This document shows, piece after piece, positions 12,101 to 27,100 of a stretch of 64,000 nt of DNA. The stretch's first letter is position 1. Each line of letters begins with the position of its first letter. The translations under genes were made by a program, and so were the position numbers. The stretch is from NCBI RefSeq assembly GCF_008728515.1, contig NW_022161779.1, forward strand, positions 108,677-172,676. Direction: 5' to 3'. Below the pieces are notes generated by a model, which was given only the letters and a program-made list of their open reading frames with translations, was not told where the DNA came from and searched no databases. The DNA comes from Papio anubis. Taxonomy: Eukaryota; Chordata; Mammalia; Primates; Cercopithecidae.

Positions 12101-15100
12101 TTTCCACAGATATTCCAAATGTCTTGGTTGGCACTGCATTTAATGTTGATGATGGAAATGGGGGCTTTGTAGTTCATTGGTTAAACAACAAGGAATTTCA
12201 TTTTACGTCATCTACAGAAATATTTATGCATCAGTTACGAAAACTTTCTGATAAGCAGGTAGATCATGAAAGTGATGATGCAGATAGAGAAGATGAGGAA
12301 CATTCACAGGAGGATAGAGAACGGGGTTTACATATGAAATTAGACCATGGTTAGTATCCTGTGTTCAGGTTTTTCTTACTCCAAAGTTAACAGCCTTCTG
12401 TGGTACCACTTTTAGTTTTGAATTCTTCCTTCCCGCTCTTCCTCCTTTTTACTTTTCTATTTGTTACACAAGTATTTACTGACCATCTGCCTTGGATCAG
12501 CCACTCTGCTAGGTCCTGCAAACATCATCTAACTATATGTTTTGTTATAACATATTTCTTTGAGTCTTTGAAAGCCATAGCCCTTTCTGGGGAACAGGTT
12601 TTGCTAATGGTAGTAATAATGATAGGGTGAATGAAGTTTTAATTTATCTAAAAGTAGTAACTGTAGTAACTTTCAATTCAGACAAAAGTTTCCTTTTTTT
12701 TTCCTAACTGTAAATTGGAAAAGAGATTTATAGTTTTTAAAGATAGTATGCCGTTTATTTGTAGTCTAGTATGTAAATGAATTACTTAATGCATGTATTG
12801 ATAAATATATTTTCTGGTTCAGATTTATCCCTGGATAGAGAATCTGAGGCAGGTACAGGATCATCGGAACATGAAGATGGAGAAAGAGAAGGAAGTCCTA
12901 GAACTTATTCACGACTTAGTGTACCAATGCCACTGCCTACGGTTCTGCTTGATCGGAAGATTGAAACGCTGCTAACTGAATGGAATAAGAATCCTGATAT
13001 GCTTTTTACAATACACCCTGTAGATGGTACCTTTCTAGTGTGGCATGTAAAGTATTTGGATGAATATAATCCTGGAATATTTAGACAAGTCCAGGTATAT
13101 TTTATTGATGAAATAGTTATTACGTTTCTTAAAACAATAAAAAGAAATAAATGCTTTGTAGAGTTAGCATGTTTGTAGAATTACTGAAAATTTTGGTTTT
13201 GATAAGCATCTCAGTAAAGAATACTTATTGCTTTCAGAAGGGATCAGTGACCATAAGCTTAGCAAACTTGATTAGTTAGAAGATAATGAATTTGGCCTTG
13301 AAATGCAATACTGAATATTTAAATATGTGTTGATTTTGGGGGGAATTAATAATATTTTGAATAAGATTAAGAAACTACCCTGAAAATATGAATCAGGATG
13401 AGCTCATCCTTGTGCCCAATTTGATGAGCTAAACGAAGCTGCCTTTACTTGTCATCTCTCTCAACTTTATTGCTATTTAGATCTGTGGCTGGTGGTCATT
13501 TTGTTGTACAAGCAAAGCACCTGAACTTTTTTTCTTCAGCCTTCTCTTAGGCCACGAATAGAGATATGATATTACGTAAATAGAAGAAAGGGATTGAACC
13601 ATAAAGAGGTTGAAAATGACATTTTTTGAGAAGAAGCTGAGATTTGGTATTTTGAGAAGTCTTTTTTTTGAGAGGAAGTAAACTGTTCGTACTGAATCAT
13701 ATAATTATGTTTTTCAGGTTTCTTTTTCTTCTCGGATTCCTGTTGCATTTCCCTCTGGTGATGCTAGCTCTCTTAGTAAAAATATCATGATGTATGCCTG
13801 TATAAATGCGACAAAAGATTCTGACCACATCTTGTTACACCAAGAGGGGATGTCTATAGGCAGTCCTCACGGATCACAGCCACACTCTAGATCACACAGT
13901 ACAAATATGAACATCTTAGCTCCCACAGTGATGATGATTTCTAAACACATAGATGGTTCTTTAAATCAGTGGGCAGTCACTTTTGCTGATAAGTCTGCCT
14001 TTACCACTGTTCTAACTGTATCTCACAAATTTAGATATTGCGGTCATCGATTTCACCTCAATGACCTGGCATGTCATTCAGTTTTACCATTGTTATTGAC
14101 ATCGTCTCATCATAATGCTCTGTTGACTCCTGAATCAGATTATCAGTGGGACTCAGACAATAAATTAAGTAGATTAATGGACCCTGTAAAACATATGAAA
14201 GGTTCCTCAAAACAACCTCTTAGAAATGCAGCAACTCGTACATTTCATGACCCAAATGCGATCTACAGTGAACTTATTCTGTGGCGTGTAGACCCAATAG
14301 GACCTTTGTCATACACTGGAGGAGTATCAGAATTGGCTCGAATTAACTCTTTACATACCTCAGCGTTCTCTAACGTGGCTTGGCTTCCAACTCTCATTCC
14401 CAGTTACTGTCTAGGTAAGTGTTCATTGTAATTGTGAAATTAACAAAAGCTTTTAAACTATTATTTGTTATATACAAAATGGTTTATATTGTTGTTATTA
14501 AGATGATTTTTAGTAAGTATTCAGTTTTATTATTAAGGTGATTTTTAATATTCGGAATACAGGCATGAAACTTATTTTTAGAACTTTTTTTAGAAGTTTT
14601 TAACCTTCTCAATCCATTTTTAAATTAAATTTTTTTGTTAATAATTTTGTATCTACTTATTGTAGCTGTTTAATTATGATTCTAGACCATGGTTAAGCCT
14701 AAAAAGAAAAATGTGAATACTTGTTTCTTATCCTTTAGCCAATAAGAAAAATAAACTACATGTTTAGAACCCAGAGTCCTTGTTTTCCTTTCTCAGGCAC
14801 ATATTGCAATTCTGCAAGTGCTTGCTTTGTTGCTTCTGATGGCAAAAATCTGAGACTCTATCAAGCTGTAGTGGATGCAAGGAAATTATTGGATGAATTG
14901 TCAGACCCAGAATCTTCAGTAAGTATTTAATAATCTTTATTAATTTATCTAAGGTGATAAAGAATTCTCTTTTGACTTTGTCTAGGACCTATATTTGTTG
15001 CTGTTTAGGGAGTAAGCATATGTTCTGGGCTGCATATGACATATATATGACACATTTATTTTTTCCTAAGTTGTGTTCCAAGGTATATGAATCAAAATGT

Positions 15101-18100
15101 TAGTGTACATACCACACATTAACACATTTTACATAAAAAGGAATAAAAAGGATTTTTTTGAAAATATTATTTGTTTGTAACATATTTTACTCTCTAGTTT
15201 GGTTCTTTTAATCTTACTTTGCTCAAAAAAGGTTTTAAGACATCTTTATCAAGCTGTATGTTTAGGTTGGAAAACTGGAACTTTTTCAAGCTTGATTGAC
15301 CATTTAAAAAAATGGTTAGAATTTGTTAAGAGTGGGTGGCAGCATCTCATTCTGATAGTTCTGTATCTGAGCTAGAAGTCATATATGATAGTATCTAGAG
15401 TTGAACAGATTTTCCATTTACCTATAAAAACGACTATTCTAATAAAAATATTTCCAGTATTGAAAACCAGTGACTATTTTTGAGCATCTACTGTGTTCTC
15501 CTAGATGTAAAGGGAATACAAAATATAAGTTTCAGATCTACCTTTAAGGAGCTTTTAATTTAGTTGAAGAGAAAACGTATTAATAAAAAGTTAAGTAGCA
15601 GTTTAAGACATAAGACGAGAAGTCTAAGGGTGATAACGTAATTAATTGCGAAAAGGATGGCCCTAGAAGTGTTTCATTATTCAGAGGAGAGAGAGATCAG
15701 ATTAAGGTAGGCATGGAAGTCTTTATTAAGGGCAGTATTTGGGTTCATTCTTGATAGGTGGATAAGATTTAGAAAGATAAATTCTTTGTCTTTGCCTGAG
15801 TGAGAAAATTGCCTGAAAGTAAGTGTAGATACGGGAAAGTACATATGTAAAGCTTGTTCCAGAAACAGTGAGAAAACCATTTGGATTGGAGCTTAAGGTT
15901 TGGCATAGAGAAAGTCTAGAAAAATAGAATCATAGAACTAGAATTGGAAGATACTTTAAAGGTCACCTGGTCTCACCAGCCATCTGATGCTTTATTCCCC
16001 TCTGCTTCATTCCTGCCAATTTGTCATCTGGCCACCGATGAGGGAGACTCAACTCCAAATGCAGCTCGTTCTGTCCTTGAATAGCTCACACAATCATATT
16101 TAAATGCTATTTATTTTGTGTAAATTCTACTTGTTAGTGCTAGTTCTACTTATAGTAAATCTAATATTTCTTGCATATGAGAACACCTCAAGATATTTAA
16201 AGATAGCTTTCTTGTAACCTGTGAACCTTACTACCTCAGGCCAAACCTGCTCCCCCTGTGCCTATCAAGTTTCTTTAACTGTTTTACGTTTGACCCTGGT
16301 TACTCTTCTGAGCAGGTTTCCTTTTGTCTGTACTCTGAGCCTTGTAGGATGACTAAAACATAGCAATATTGTGACCTCTCTCATTAGATACATTTATGTT
16401 TTGACAGGCACTCCACATTCTTTGTATGTAATTGATTCATCATGAGCTGACTCTCAATATCCCGAAGTCTTTCCCTGTCCCTGCCCTCTGCTAAGCCTTG
16501 TCTTCTCCATTCTGTATTTGTGCATTTGGATTTGGGGTCCAAATGTAGACCTGTTTTTTCCTATTACATTTCATCTTGCTGAGCGCAACTAAACAGTCCA
16601 ATCTCTCAGTATCTTTTTGAATCTGGATTATGTTATTTAATATATTTGTTACTGCTTTATGACTATGTCACCAGCCTATTTGAAGAGTGTTATATTTACA
16701 TTATCTGAGTCGGTTATTAATATGATAAACAGGCAGGTCTGAAGAAAGAACCTAGCAGTATACATTTGAAATCTTTCTCCATTTTCATTTTTTGGAATGT
16801 TTTCCAGCTTGTTTGAAGGATTTCTGTGAGACAGCCTGTCATATACTTTCTGAAATAAAATACACTCTTTCTACCTTCTGCAGTCAAAGAAGAAAGTCAA
16901 AGTTACATGAGGTGATTTGTTTTAATATATGATGGGTATAATGTACACACCTTGACATCTCTTGGTGACCAAAACATTGTACTAGATAGACATTAAGCTC
17001 CTCAGTCTGCCCTGCGGAAGTATGCTCTTTTCCTTTTTGAAAATAGGAATTTTTGCCTGTTTTTAGTTTTCTGCCATTGATGGCATTCCCCATGATTTGG
17101 GGGATTTTGTATTTTCTTATGGTTCTATTTGTTCTCTGTTATACTCAGTGTTTTGTTTTTGGTGGTACCTCAAGGTTTTATAATATGCATCTTTAACCTC
17201 TCATAGTCTACCTTCAAATAATAATGTAGTACTCAAAATATAATGTAGCTAGGCACGGTGACTCACACCTGTAATCCCAGCACTTTGGGAAGCTGAGATG
17301 AGAAGATTGCTTGACCCCACGAGTTCAAGACCAGCCTGGGCAACATAGTGAGACCCCATCTCTAAATATATATATAAATATATATATATTTATAATGTAA
17401 ACATATATAAATATATATATAGTAAACAACTTTCAATAGTATCCCCAATCTCCCTCTCCTGTGGTCTTCAGCGTGCATGTCCTGTGAATGTTTCGTTAGG
17501 TTTATACGTAAGTATTTCATTTATTCTACTGATTGTAAATGGTACTGTCTTTTTAATGTTGATGTCCATGTAGTCACTCTCGGGATATACAAATACAGTT
17601 GAATATACAAATACGATTGAATATACAAATGCAATTGAATTTTGTGTGTTTATCTTGTATCCTGTAACATTGCTGAATGCATATATTAGGTGTAGGAGTG
17701 TTTTTGGTAGATTTCTGGGACTTTTCCATGTAGATAATTGTCTCATTGTAAATGGGAACAATTTTATCTCTTCCTTTCTAATCTGTATGTTTTTTGTTTT
17801 TCTTATTTTGTTGTGGTAACTAAAACTTCCAACACCATGTTGAATAAGAAGTGAGATTAGATGTTCTTGCCTTCTTCCCATTTTTGGAGGAAAAACATTC
17901 AGTCTTTGATCATTACATATAATGTTAGTTGCAGGCTTAAAAAATTTTTTAAAATTTTTGTGGGTACATAGTAGATGTATATATTTGTGGGGTACATGAG
18001 ATGTTTTGATATAGGCATGCAATTCTTAATGAAATAATGGAAAATGGGGTATCTATCACCTCATACATTTATCCTTTGTGTTACAAACGATATAATTATA

Positions 18101-21100
18101 CTCTTCTAGTTATTTTAAAATGAGCAATTAAATTATTGACTATAGTCATCCTGTTGTGCTATCAAACACTAGGTCTTATTAATTCTAACTATTTTTTTTG
18201 TACCCATTAACCGTCTCTGCCTCCCGCCAATCCCTTACTACCCCTCCCAGCCTCTGGTAATCATCCTTCTACTCCCTATCTCCATGGGTCCACTTGTTTT
18301 GATTTTTAGCTCCCACAAATAAGTGAGGACATGCAATATTTGTATTTCTGTGCCTGGCTTATTTCACTTAAAATAATGACCTCCAGTTTCACCCTTGTTG
18401 CTGCAAAATGACGGAATCTCATTCTTTTTTATGGCCAATTAGTAGTCTGTTGTGTATAAGTACCACATTTTTTTTTCTTTACCTATTCATCTGTTGATGG
18501 ATACTTAGGTTGCTTCCAAATCTTGGCTATTTTGAACAGAGCTGCAGCAAACATGGGAGTGCAGATACCTCTTCAATATACTAATTTTCATTCTTTTGGG
18601 TATGTGCCAAGCAGTGAAATTGCTGGATTGTATGGTAGGTCTATTTTAGTTTTGTGAGCAACCTCCAAACTGTTCTCTATCATGGTTGTATTAATTTACA
18701 TTCCCACCAATAGCATATGAGGGTTTTCTTTTCTCCACATCTATGCCAACATTTGTTATTGCCTGTCTTGGATATAAGCCATTTTAACTGGGGTGAGATG
18801 ATATCTCACTGTAGTTTTGATTTGCGTTTCTCTGATTATCTCTGATATTGAGCACCTTTTCACATGTCTGTTTGCCATTTGTATGTCTTCTTTTAAGAAA
18901 TATCTGTTCAAATATTTTGCCCATTTTTGATTAGATTATTAAGATTTTTTCCTATAGGGTTGTTTGAGCTTCTTATATATTCTGGTTATTAATCCCTTTT
19001 CAGATGAGTAGTTTGAAGATATTTTCTCTCATTTTGTGGGTTGTCTCTTCACTTTGTTGATTGTATCCTATACTTTTTAACTTGATGTGATCCCATTTGT
19101 GCATTTTTGCTTTGGTTTCCTGTCCTTGTTGTGTATTACTCAGGAAATGTTTGCCAAGACCAATGTCCTGGAAGGTTTCCCCAATGTAATCTTGTAGTAG
19201 TTTCATAGTTTGAGGTCTTAGATTTAAATCTTTAATCCATTTTGATTTGATTTTTGTATGTGGTTAGTGATAGGGGTCTGGTTTTATTCTTCTGCGTATG
19301 GATATCCAGTTTTCCTGGCACCATTTGTTGAAGAGACTGCCTTTTCTCCATTGTATGTTCTTGGCACCTTTGTCAAAAATGAGTTCACTGTAGGTGTGTG
19401 GATTTGTATCTGGATTATCTTTGCTGTTCCATTGGTCTGTGTGTGTGTTTTTGTGCCAGTACCATGCTGTTTTGATTACTGTAACTCTGTAGTATAATTT
19501 GAAGTCAGATAATATGATTCTTCCAGTTTTGTTCTTTTTGCTTAGGATAGCTGTGGCTATTCTGGGTCTTTTGTGGTTCAATATAAATTTTAGATCTTTT
19601 AAAAATTTCTATAAAGAATATCAGTGGTGTTTTATAGGGATTGCATTGAATCTGTAGATTGCTTTGGGTAGTATGGACATTTTAACTATATCAGTTCTTC
19701 CAATCCATGAACATGGAATATCTTTCCATTTTTTTGTCCTCTTCAATTTCTTTATTCAGTGTTTTACAGTTTTCGTTATAGAGATCTTTCACGTCTTTGG
19801 TGAATTCCTAGGTTCTTAATTTTATGTATGGCTATTGTAAATGAAATTACTTCCCCCCCCCCCGAGACAGAGTCTCGCTTTGTTGCCCAGGCTGGAGTGC
19901 AGTGGCCGGATCTCAGCTCACTGCAAGCTCCGCCTCCCGGGTTTAGGCCATTCTCCTGCCTCAGCCTCCCGAGTAGCTGGGACTACAGGCGCCCACCACC
20001 TCGCCCGGCTAGTTTTTTGTATTTTTTTTAGTAGAGACGGGGTTTCACCATGTTAGCCAGGATGCTCTCAATCTCCTGACCTCGTGATCTGCCCATCTCC
20101 GCCTCCCAAAGTGCTGGGATTACAGGCTTGAGCCACCGCACCCGGGGTACTTTTTTTTTTTTTTTTTTTTTGAGGCGGAGTCTTTGTCACCCAGGCTGGA
20201 GTGCAGTGGCGCGATCTCAGCTTACTGCAGCCTCCACCTCCTGGGTTCAAGTGATTCTCCTGCCTCAGCTTCTGGAGTAGCTGGGACTACAGGCATGTGC
20301 CACCATGCCAGGCTAATTTTTCTTTTTCTTTTTCGTAGAGACAGGGTTTCATTGTGTTAGCCAGGATGGTCTTGATCTCCTGACGTCGTGATCCGCCCGC
20401 CTCAGCCTCCCAGAGTGCTGGGATTACAGGTGTGAGCCACTGCACCCAGCCAAGATTACTTTTTCAAAATTTATTTTTCAGATTTTTTGCTGTTGGCCTA
20501 TAGAAATGCTACTGATATTTGTATGTTGATTGATATCCTGCAACTTTACTGAATTTATCAGTTCTAATGGTTTTTGGTGGAGTCTTCAGGTGTTTCCAAA
20601 TGTAAGATCATGCCGTCTGCCAACAAGGATAATTTGACTTCTTCCTTTCCAATTTGGATGCCTTTTATATATCTTTCTTTTGTGTGGTTGCCTGATCTGG
20701 CACTTTCAGCACTATGTTGAAGAACAGTGGTGAAAGTGAGCATCCTTGTTGTGTTCTAGATCTTAGAGGAAAGGCTTTCAGTTTTTCCCCATTCAGCATG
20801 ATACTAGCTGTGGGTCTGTGTTGTATGGCTTTTATTATGTTGAGGTATGTTCCTTCTACACCCAGATTTTTTTAGAGTTTTCATCATGAAGGGGTGTTGA
20901 ATTTTATCATGCTTTTTTAGCATCAATTGATATGATCATACGGTTTTTGTCCTTCATTCTGTTGATGAAATGTATCACTCTGATTGATTTGTATATGTTG
21001 AACCATCCTTGTATCCCTGTTATGATAAATGATCTTTTAATCATTTTAACCATGTTGTTGAATTTGCTTTGGTAGTGTTTTGTTTAGGATTTTTGCATCA

Positions 21101-24100
21101 GTATTCATCAGAGTTATCGACCTGTGTTCTTTTTTTGATGTGTCTTTGTTTGGTTTTGGTATCAAGGTAATACTGGCCTCATAGAATGAGCTTGAAAGTA
21201 TTCCTTCCTTCTCTGTTTTTCGAATAATTTGAATGGGTTGGTATTCGTTCTTTTTTATATGTTTGGTAGCATTCAGAGCAAAACCATTGGGTCCTGGGCT
21301 TTTCTTTACTTAGAGACTGTTTATTATGGCTTTGATCTTGTTACTTGTTTTACTGATCTATTCAGGTTTTGGATTTCTTTTGTGGTTCAGTCTTGATAGG
21401 TTGTATGTGTCTAGGAATTTGTCCATTTCTTGTAGATTTTCCAATTTATTGGCATATAGTTGCTCATAGTAGCCACTGTTGATCCTTTGAATTTCTTTGG
21501 CATCAGTTGTAATAGCCCTTTTTTCATCTCTGATTTTATTTATTTGGGTCGTCTTTGTCTTTTTCTTAGTCTGGGAAAAAGTTAGTCAATTTTATTTTAT
21601 CTTTTCATAAAACTTTTTGTTTTGTTGATTTTTGTATGGTTTTCTTTGTTTCAGTTTCATTTATTTATGCTCTGATCTTTATTATTTCTTTTCCTTTACC
21701 AATTTTGGGTTTGGTATGCTCTTGCTTTTCTAGTTCTTTAAGATTCATCATTAGGTTGTTTATTTGAAGTCTTCCTTGTTTTTTTATGTAGGCACTTACA
21801 GCTATAAACTTCCCTCTTTTAGTACTGCTTTGGCAGTATCTCATAGATTTTGGTATGTCATGTTTTCATTATCATTTGTTTCAAGACATTTTTCAGTTTT
21901 CTTTTGAATTTCTTCATTGACTCAGTTGTCATTCAGGAGCATATTGTTCAATTTCCATATGTTCGTATAGTTTCCAGAATTTCTTGTTATTGATTTCGAG
22001 TTTTATTCCAATGTGGTCAGAAGATGCTTGATATTATTTCATTTTTTAAAATGTTTTAAGACTTGTTTTGTGACCTAACGTTTGGTCTGTCCTTGAGAAT
22101 GATCCATGTGCTGTGGAAAAGACTGTATATTCTGTAGCTGTTGGATGAAATGTTCTGTAAGTATCTATTGGGTCCCTTTTTTTGATAGTACAGATTAAGT
22201 CTGATGTTTCTTTGTTGATTTTTCTGTCTAGAAGATATGTCCAATTGTGAGTGATGTCACAGTATCCAGCTATGATTGTATTGGGGTCTATCTCTTTCTG
22301 TAGCTCTAATATTTGCTTGATATATCTGGGTGTTCCAGTGTTGGGTACATATACATTTAGAATTGTTATATCCTCTTGCTGAATTGACCCCTTCAATGTT
22401 ATATAGTGACCTTCTTTGTTTCTTCTTACAGTTTCTGTCTTGAAAACTATTTTATTTGATACATAGTATCACACATATAATGATACTGATATCAGTATAT
22501 CTGTCTGATATAAGTATAGCTATTCCTGCTCTTTTTTGGTTTCTGTTGGCATGGAATATCTTTTCCCATCCCTTTGTTTTCAGCCTATGTGCGTCATTAT
22601 GTGTGAAGTGTGTTTTTTGCAGGCCACAGATTATTGAATCTTGTTTACCTATTCAGCCACTATATTTCTTTTGATTGGAGAATTTAGTCCATTTAGTCCA
22701 AGTAATTAATAGGTAAGGACTTACTCCTGCCATTGGTTGTTTGTTTCTGGTTGTTTTGTGGTCTTCTTTATTTCCTTCCTGTCTTTCTTTTAGTGAAGGT
22801 GATTTTTGCTGGTGATATGATTTAGTTTTTTGCTTTTTGTTTTTGGTGTATTCACTGTATGTTTTCTAATTTGAGGTTACCACAAAGCTTGCAAATACTA
22901 TCTTACAACCCATTATTTTAAGCTAATTATGACTTAACACTGTTTGCATAAATAAACAAGCCTAAAGAAAACTAATAAAGGCTCTACTCCTTAACTTTGT
23001 CCTGCTACAACTTTTTGTTATTACTATTTATATCTTTTTGTACTGTCTGTATCTTGAAAAGTTGTTATTATTTTTGATTGATTCATCATTTAGTCTTTCT
23101 ACTTAAGATCAGTTTACACACCCGTGTTACAGTGTAATAATATTCTGTGTTTTTCTGTGTACTTACTATTACCAGTGAGTTTTGTACCTTCAGATGACTT
23201 CTTATTGCTCATTAATGTCCTCCTTTTTCTGATTTAAGTACTCCTGTAGCATTTCTTGTATGACAGGTCTGGTGTTGATGAAATCCCTCAGTTTTTGTCT
23301 GGAAAAGTTTTTATTTCTCCTTCATGTTTGAAGGATATTTTTACTAGATACACTATTCTGGGGTAATTTTTTTTTTCTTTTCAGCACTTCAAATATGTCA
23401 TGGCTTTCTCTACTGGCCTGTAAGTTTTCCACTGAAAATTCTGTTGCCAGACATACTGGAGCTCCATTATATGTTGTTTCTTTTCTCTTGCTGCTTTTGG
23501 GATCCTTTCTTTATTGCCTTTGGGAGTTTGATTATTAAAAGCCTCGAGATAGTCTTCTTTGGGTTAAATCTGCTTGGTGTTCTATAGCCTTCTTGTACTT
23601 GGATATTGATATCTTTCTGTAGGCTTGGGAGTTTCTCTGTTACTACCCCTTGGAATAAATTGATATCTTTCTGTAGGCTTGGGAATTTCCCCATTGCTAT
23701 TGCTTTCCACCTCTACCTCTTTCTTTACCTCCTCTTTAAGGTCAATGACTCTTAGGTTTGTCCTTTTGAGGTTATTTTCTGGATCCTGTAGATGTGCTTC
23801 ATTGTTTTTTATTCATTTTTCTTTTGTCTCCTCTGTGTATTTTCAAATAGCCTGTTTTCAAACTCACAAATTCTTTCTTCTGCTTTATCAATTCTGCTAG
23901 TAAAAGACTCTGATGCATTCTTCAGTATGCCAGTTGCGTTGTTTAGCTCCAGAATTCCTGCTTGATTGTTTTCAGTTATTTAAATTTGTTTGTTAAATTT
24001 ATCTGATAGAATTCTGAATTTGTTGTCTGTGCTATCTTGAATTTCTTTGAGTTTCCTCGGAATTCTCTGTCTGGAGGTCACATATCTCTGTTTCTCCAGG

Positions 24101-27100
24101 ATTGGTCTCTGGTACCTTATTTGGTTCATTTGGTGAGGTCGTGTTTTCCTGAATTATCTTAATACTTGTAGATGTTCTTTGGTGCATGGACATTAAGGAG
24201 TTAGGTATTTGTTATAGTCTTCACAGTCTGAGCTTACTTGTATCTGTCCTTCTTAGGAAGGCTTTCCAGGTATTTAAAAGGACTTGGGTGTTGTGATCTA
24301 AGCCGTATCTGCTTTGGGGGGACCCCAAGCCCAGTTATCCTATGGTTCTTGCAGACTCTTAGAGGTACTGCCTTGATGGTCTTGGATAAGATTTGGAAGA
24401 ATTCTCTGGATTACCAGGCAGAGACTCTTGTTCTCTTCCCTTATTGTATTCCAAACAAACTCAGTCTCTCTTTCTCTCTCTCTCTCTCCCTCCCTCCCTC
24501 CCTCTCCCTCTCCCTCTCCCTCCCTCTCCCTCTCCTTCTCCTTCTCCCTCTCCCTTCCCCCCTCCCCCTATCTCTCACCTCTCTCGCCTTCTCTCTCTTT
24601 CTCTTTCTGTCTCTCTTTTCTGAGCCACCTAGAGATGGGAGTGGGGTGACACATGCACCCCTATGGCCATCACCTCTAGGACTGTGCTGGGTCACACCTG
24701 AAGCCAGCACAGCACTGGTTCTTGCCCAAAGCCAGCTGTAATCACTCCCCAGCTACCGCCTATGTTCTCTCAAAGCCCTGGGCCTACTGCAATCTGCAGG
24801 TAGCAAAGTCAGCCAGGCCTGTGTCCTTCCCTTTAGGGTGATGAGTTCCTCCATCCACTGGGCTGGTCTAGAAGTACCATCTGGGAGGTAGGGAGCAGAG
24901 TCAATAACCTTAGAAGTCTACCTGGTGTTCTATTGTACTGCGGCTGAGCTGGTACTGAAACCACAAGACACAGTCCTTCCCATCCTTCTCTCCCCTTTCC
25001 AAAGGCAGATGAACCTTACCCTGTGGCCACCATGACCTCAGGCCTACAGGGAGTACTTCCAGACTACTACCAATGTTTTCTTAAGGACCAAGGGCCCTTT
25101 GATTAGCTTGTGGTAAATGCTGCCTGGTCTGAGACTCACCATTTCAGGACATTGGGCTCCCTTCTGGCCCACAGAAGATCCAGAAATGCTGTCCAAGAGC
25201 CAAGTCCTGGAATTGGGGACTCCAAGAGCCTGCTTGGTGCTCTACTCCCTTGTGGCCAAGCTGGTACCTAAGATGCAAAACAAAGTTCCCTTTAGTTTTG
25301 CCTCTACTTCTCTCCAATTTTAGTATATGTGCTGTTGAAGCGAGCACGTTGCCTCTGCTTTTCTCAAGCAGGAGTCTTGCCCTGTAGCTACCATAGCTGG
25401 GAATGTGCTGAGTCTCACCTCAAGCCAGCCAGTCTCATCCAAGACCCTCGTCATAGTACCTGGATATTGCTGCTGGCTATTCAGGGCCCAAAGGCTCTTC
25501 AGTTAGCAGGTGATTAATCCTGCCAGGGGTCTTTTCCTTCATGGCAGTGGGTTCCTTTCTGGCCCAGGGTGTGTCTAAAAATGTCATGTGGGAGATAGGG
25601 CCTGGAAAGGGAGCCTCATGACTCTGACTAGTCCCTTATCCTGCTGTGGCTGAGCTGGTATCCAAGAGGCAAAACAAAATCCTCCCCACTCTCCTGTCGC
25701 CTCTCCTCAAGCAGAAGGAAGGAGTCTCTTTGGAGCCGTGAGCTGTACAGCCTGGGGGTTAGGGAAGGGATGATACCGGCACTTTTTTAGCCATCCCACC
25801 TGGTGTCTCAGTAGGTTGCATGCCTCCCAGGCCCACTGTCTTTGGCCCAGTTCAGCACTAGGGACTCATCTAGGAGTTGCAGACCTTGTGGCCTAGACTG
25901 CCTTTCAAGTTTATTTAAGGCCCCAGAGCACCTGACGGTGGCAAGGCTTTTGGGGAATCAAGCTCAGACAGGTGGGATCCAGCTATTCCCCTCTGGGTAG
26001 GGCTCCCTCCATGGGCGAGTGTCAGCTGAGTTTGGTCTGGTTTCTCTTTCTGCTATATAACAAGGCAGCACTGACTTCAGTGCTCACACTTGCTTGCTCT
26101 TCCTTTCCCGTACACGGAAACTCAGCACCTTGCTGCTGCTGCAGGGTATGGGGGAAGGGTGGTGTTGGTGATTCCAGAGTGTTTTTCCTACCTCTTCTGT
26201 GCCTCTTTCAGTGATAATGAAGTTAAAACTGGGTACTGTGAGTGCTTACCTGGTTTTTGGTTCTTATGAAGGTGTTTTTTTTCATGTAGTGGTTAAATTG
26301 GTGTTTTTGCTGGGGGGACAATTGGTGGAGCCTTCTATTCTGCCATCTTCCTCTTCTCCTGCCTTCAGCTGTTGGGTTATTTGTAGATATTCTTTATAAA
26401 GTTGAGGAAGTTCTCTAGGTTTGTTAATTTTATTGACATTTTAAAAGACTCAGCTTGTTGTTTAATTGATCTCTTTGTTTCTGTAATGTTTTCATTTTTA
26501 TCTTCATTGATTTTTGCTCTTTATTGCTTCTTTCCTTCTGCTTGCTTTGGGCTTTTCTTTGGTTCTTTTTTTTTTTAGATTTATGAGACAGGAGCTTAGC
26601 TTAATGATTTTAATTAAAAAAAATTGTCTAAGGTATACATTTAGTGCCTACAAATTTTTCTTTCAGCACTGCTTTAATATTTTTATATGTAGCATTTTTA
26701 TTTTCATTTAGTTCAAGATATGTTTTGATTTCCCTTGAGAACTTCTCTTCGACCCTCGATTAGTTAGAAGTGTATGATGTAGCATCCAAATGTCCTGTTA
26801 ATAATTTCTAGTTTGATTCCGTCAGGGTAGAAAAATGTACTGTATGATTTCAGTCCTTTTTAGTTTGTTGAAGTTTGTTTCATGGCCCAGGACCTGGTCT
26901 ATTTTAGTACAAGTTCCACTCACTAGCACTTAAAAGCATGTGTATTTTCTTGTTGTTGGGTCGAGTGTTCTATAAATGTTAGTTACTCTTGTTTTGATTG
27001 ATGGTGTTGTTGAGTTCTTTTGTATCTTTACTGATTTCTCCCCAATCGTTCTATCAAGTCTTGAGAGCGAGGTATTGCAATTTCCAACTATAATTGTGAA

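Noticed and set aside
24238..24741. 167-codon open frame and its opposite-strand partner across the CT-rich tract
   Set aside because: Composition artefact: repeats of Ser/Leu/Pro or Arg/Glu codons inside an L1.
24617..26365. GC-richer block considered as a separate unknown gene
   Set aside because: Position, orientation and motifs fit the 5' UTR of the surrounding L1, and no long conserved frame exists.
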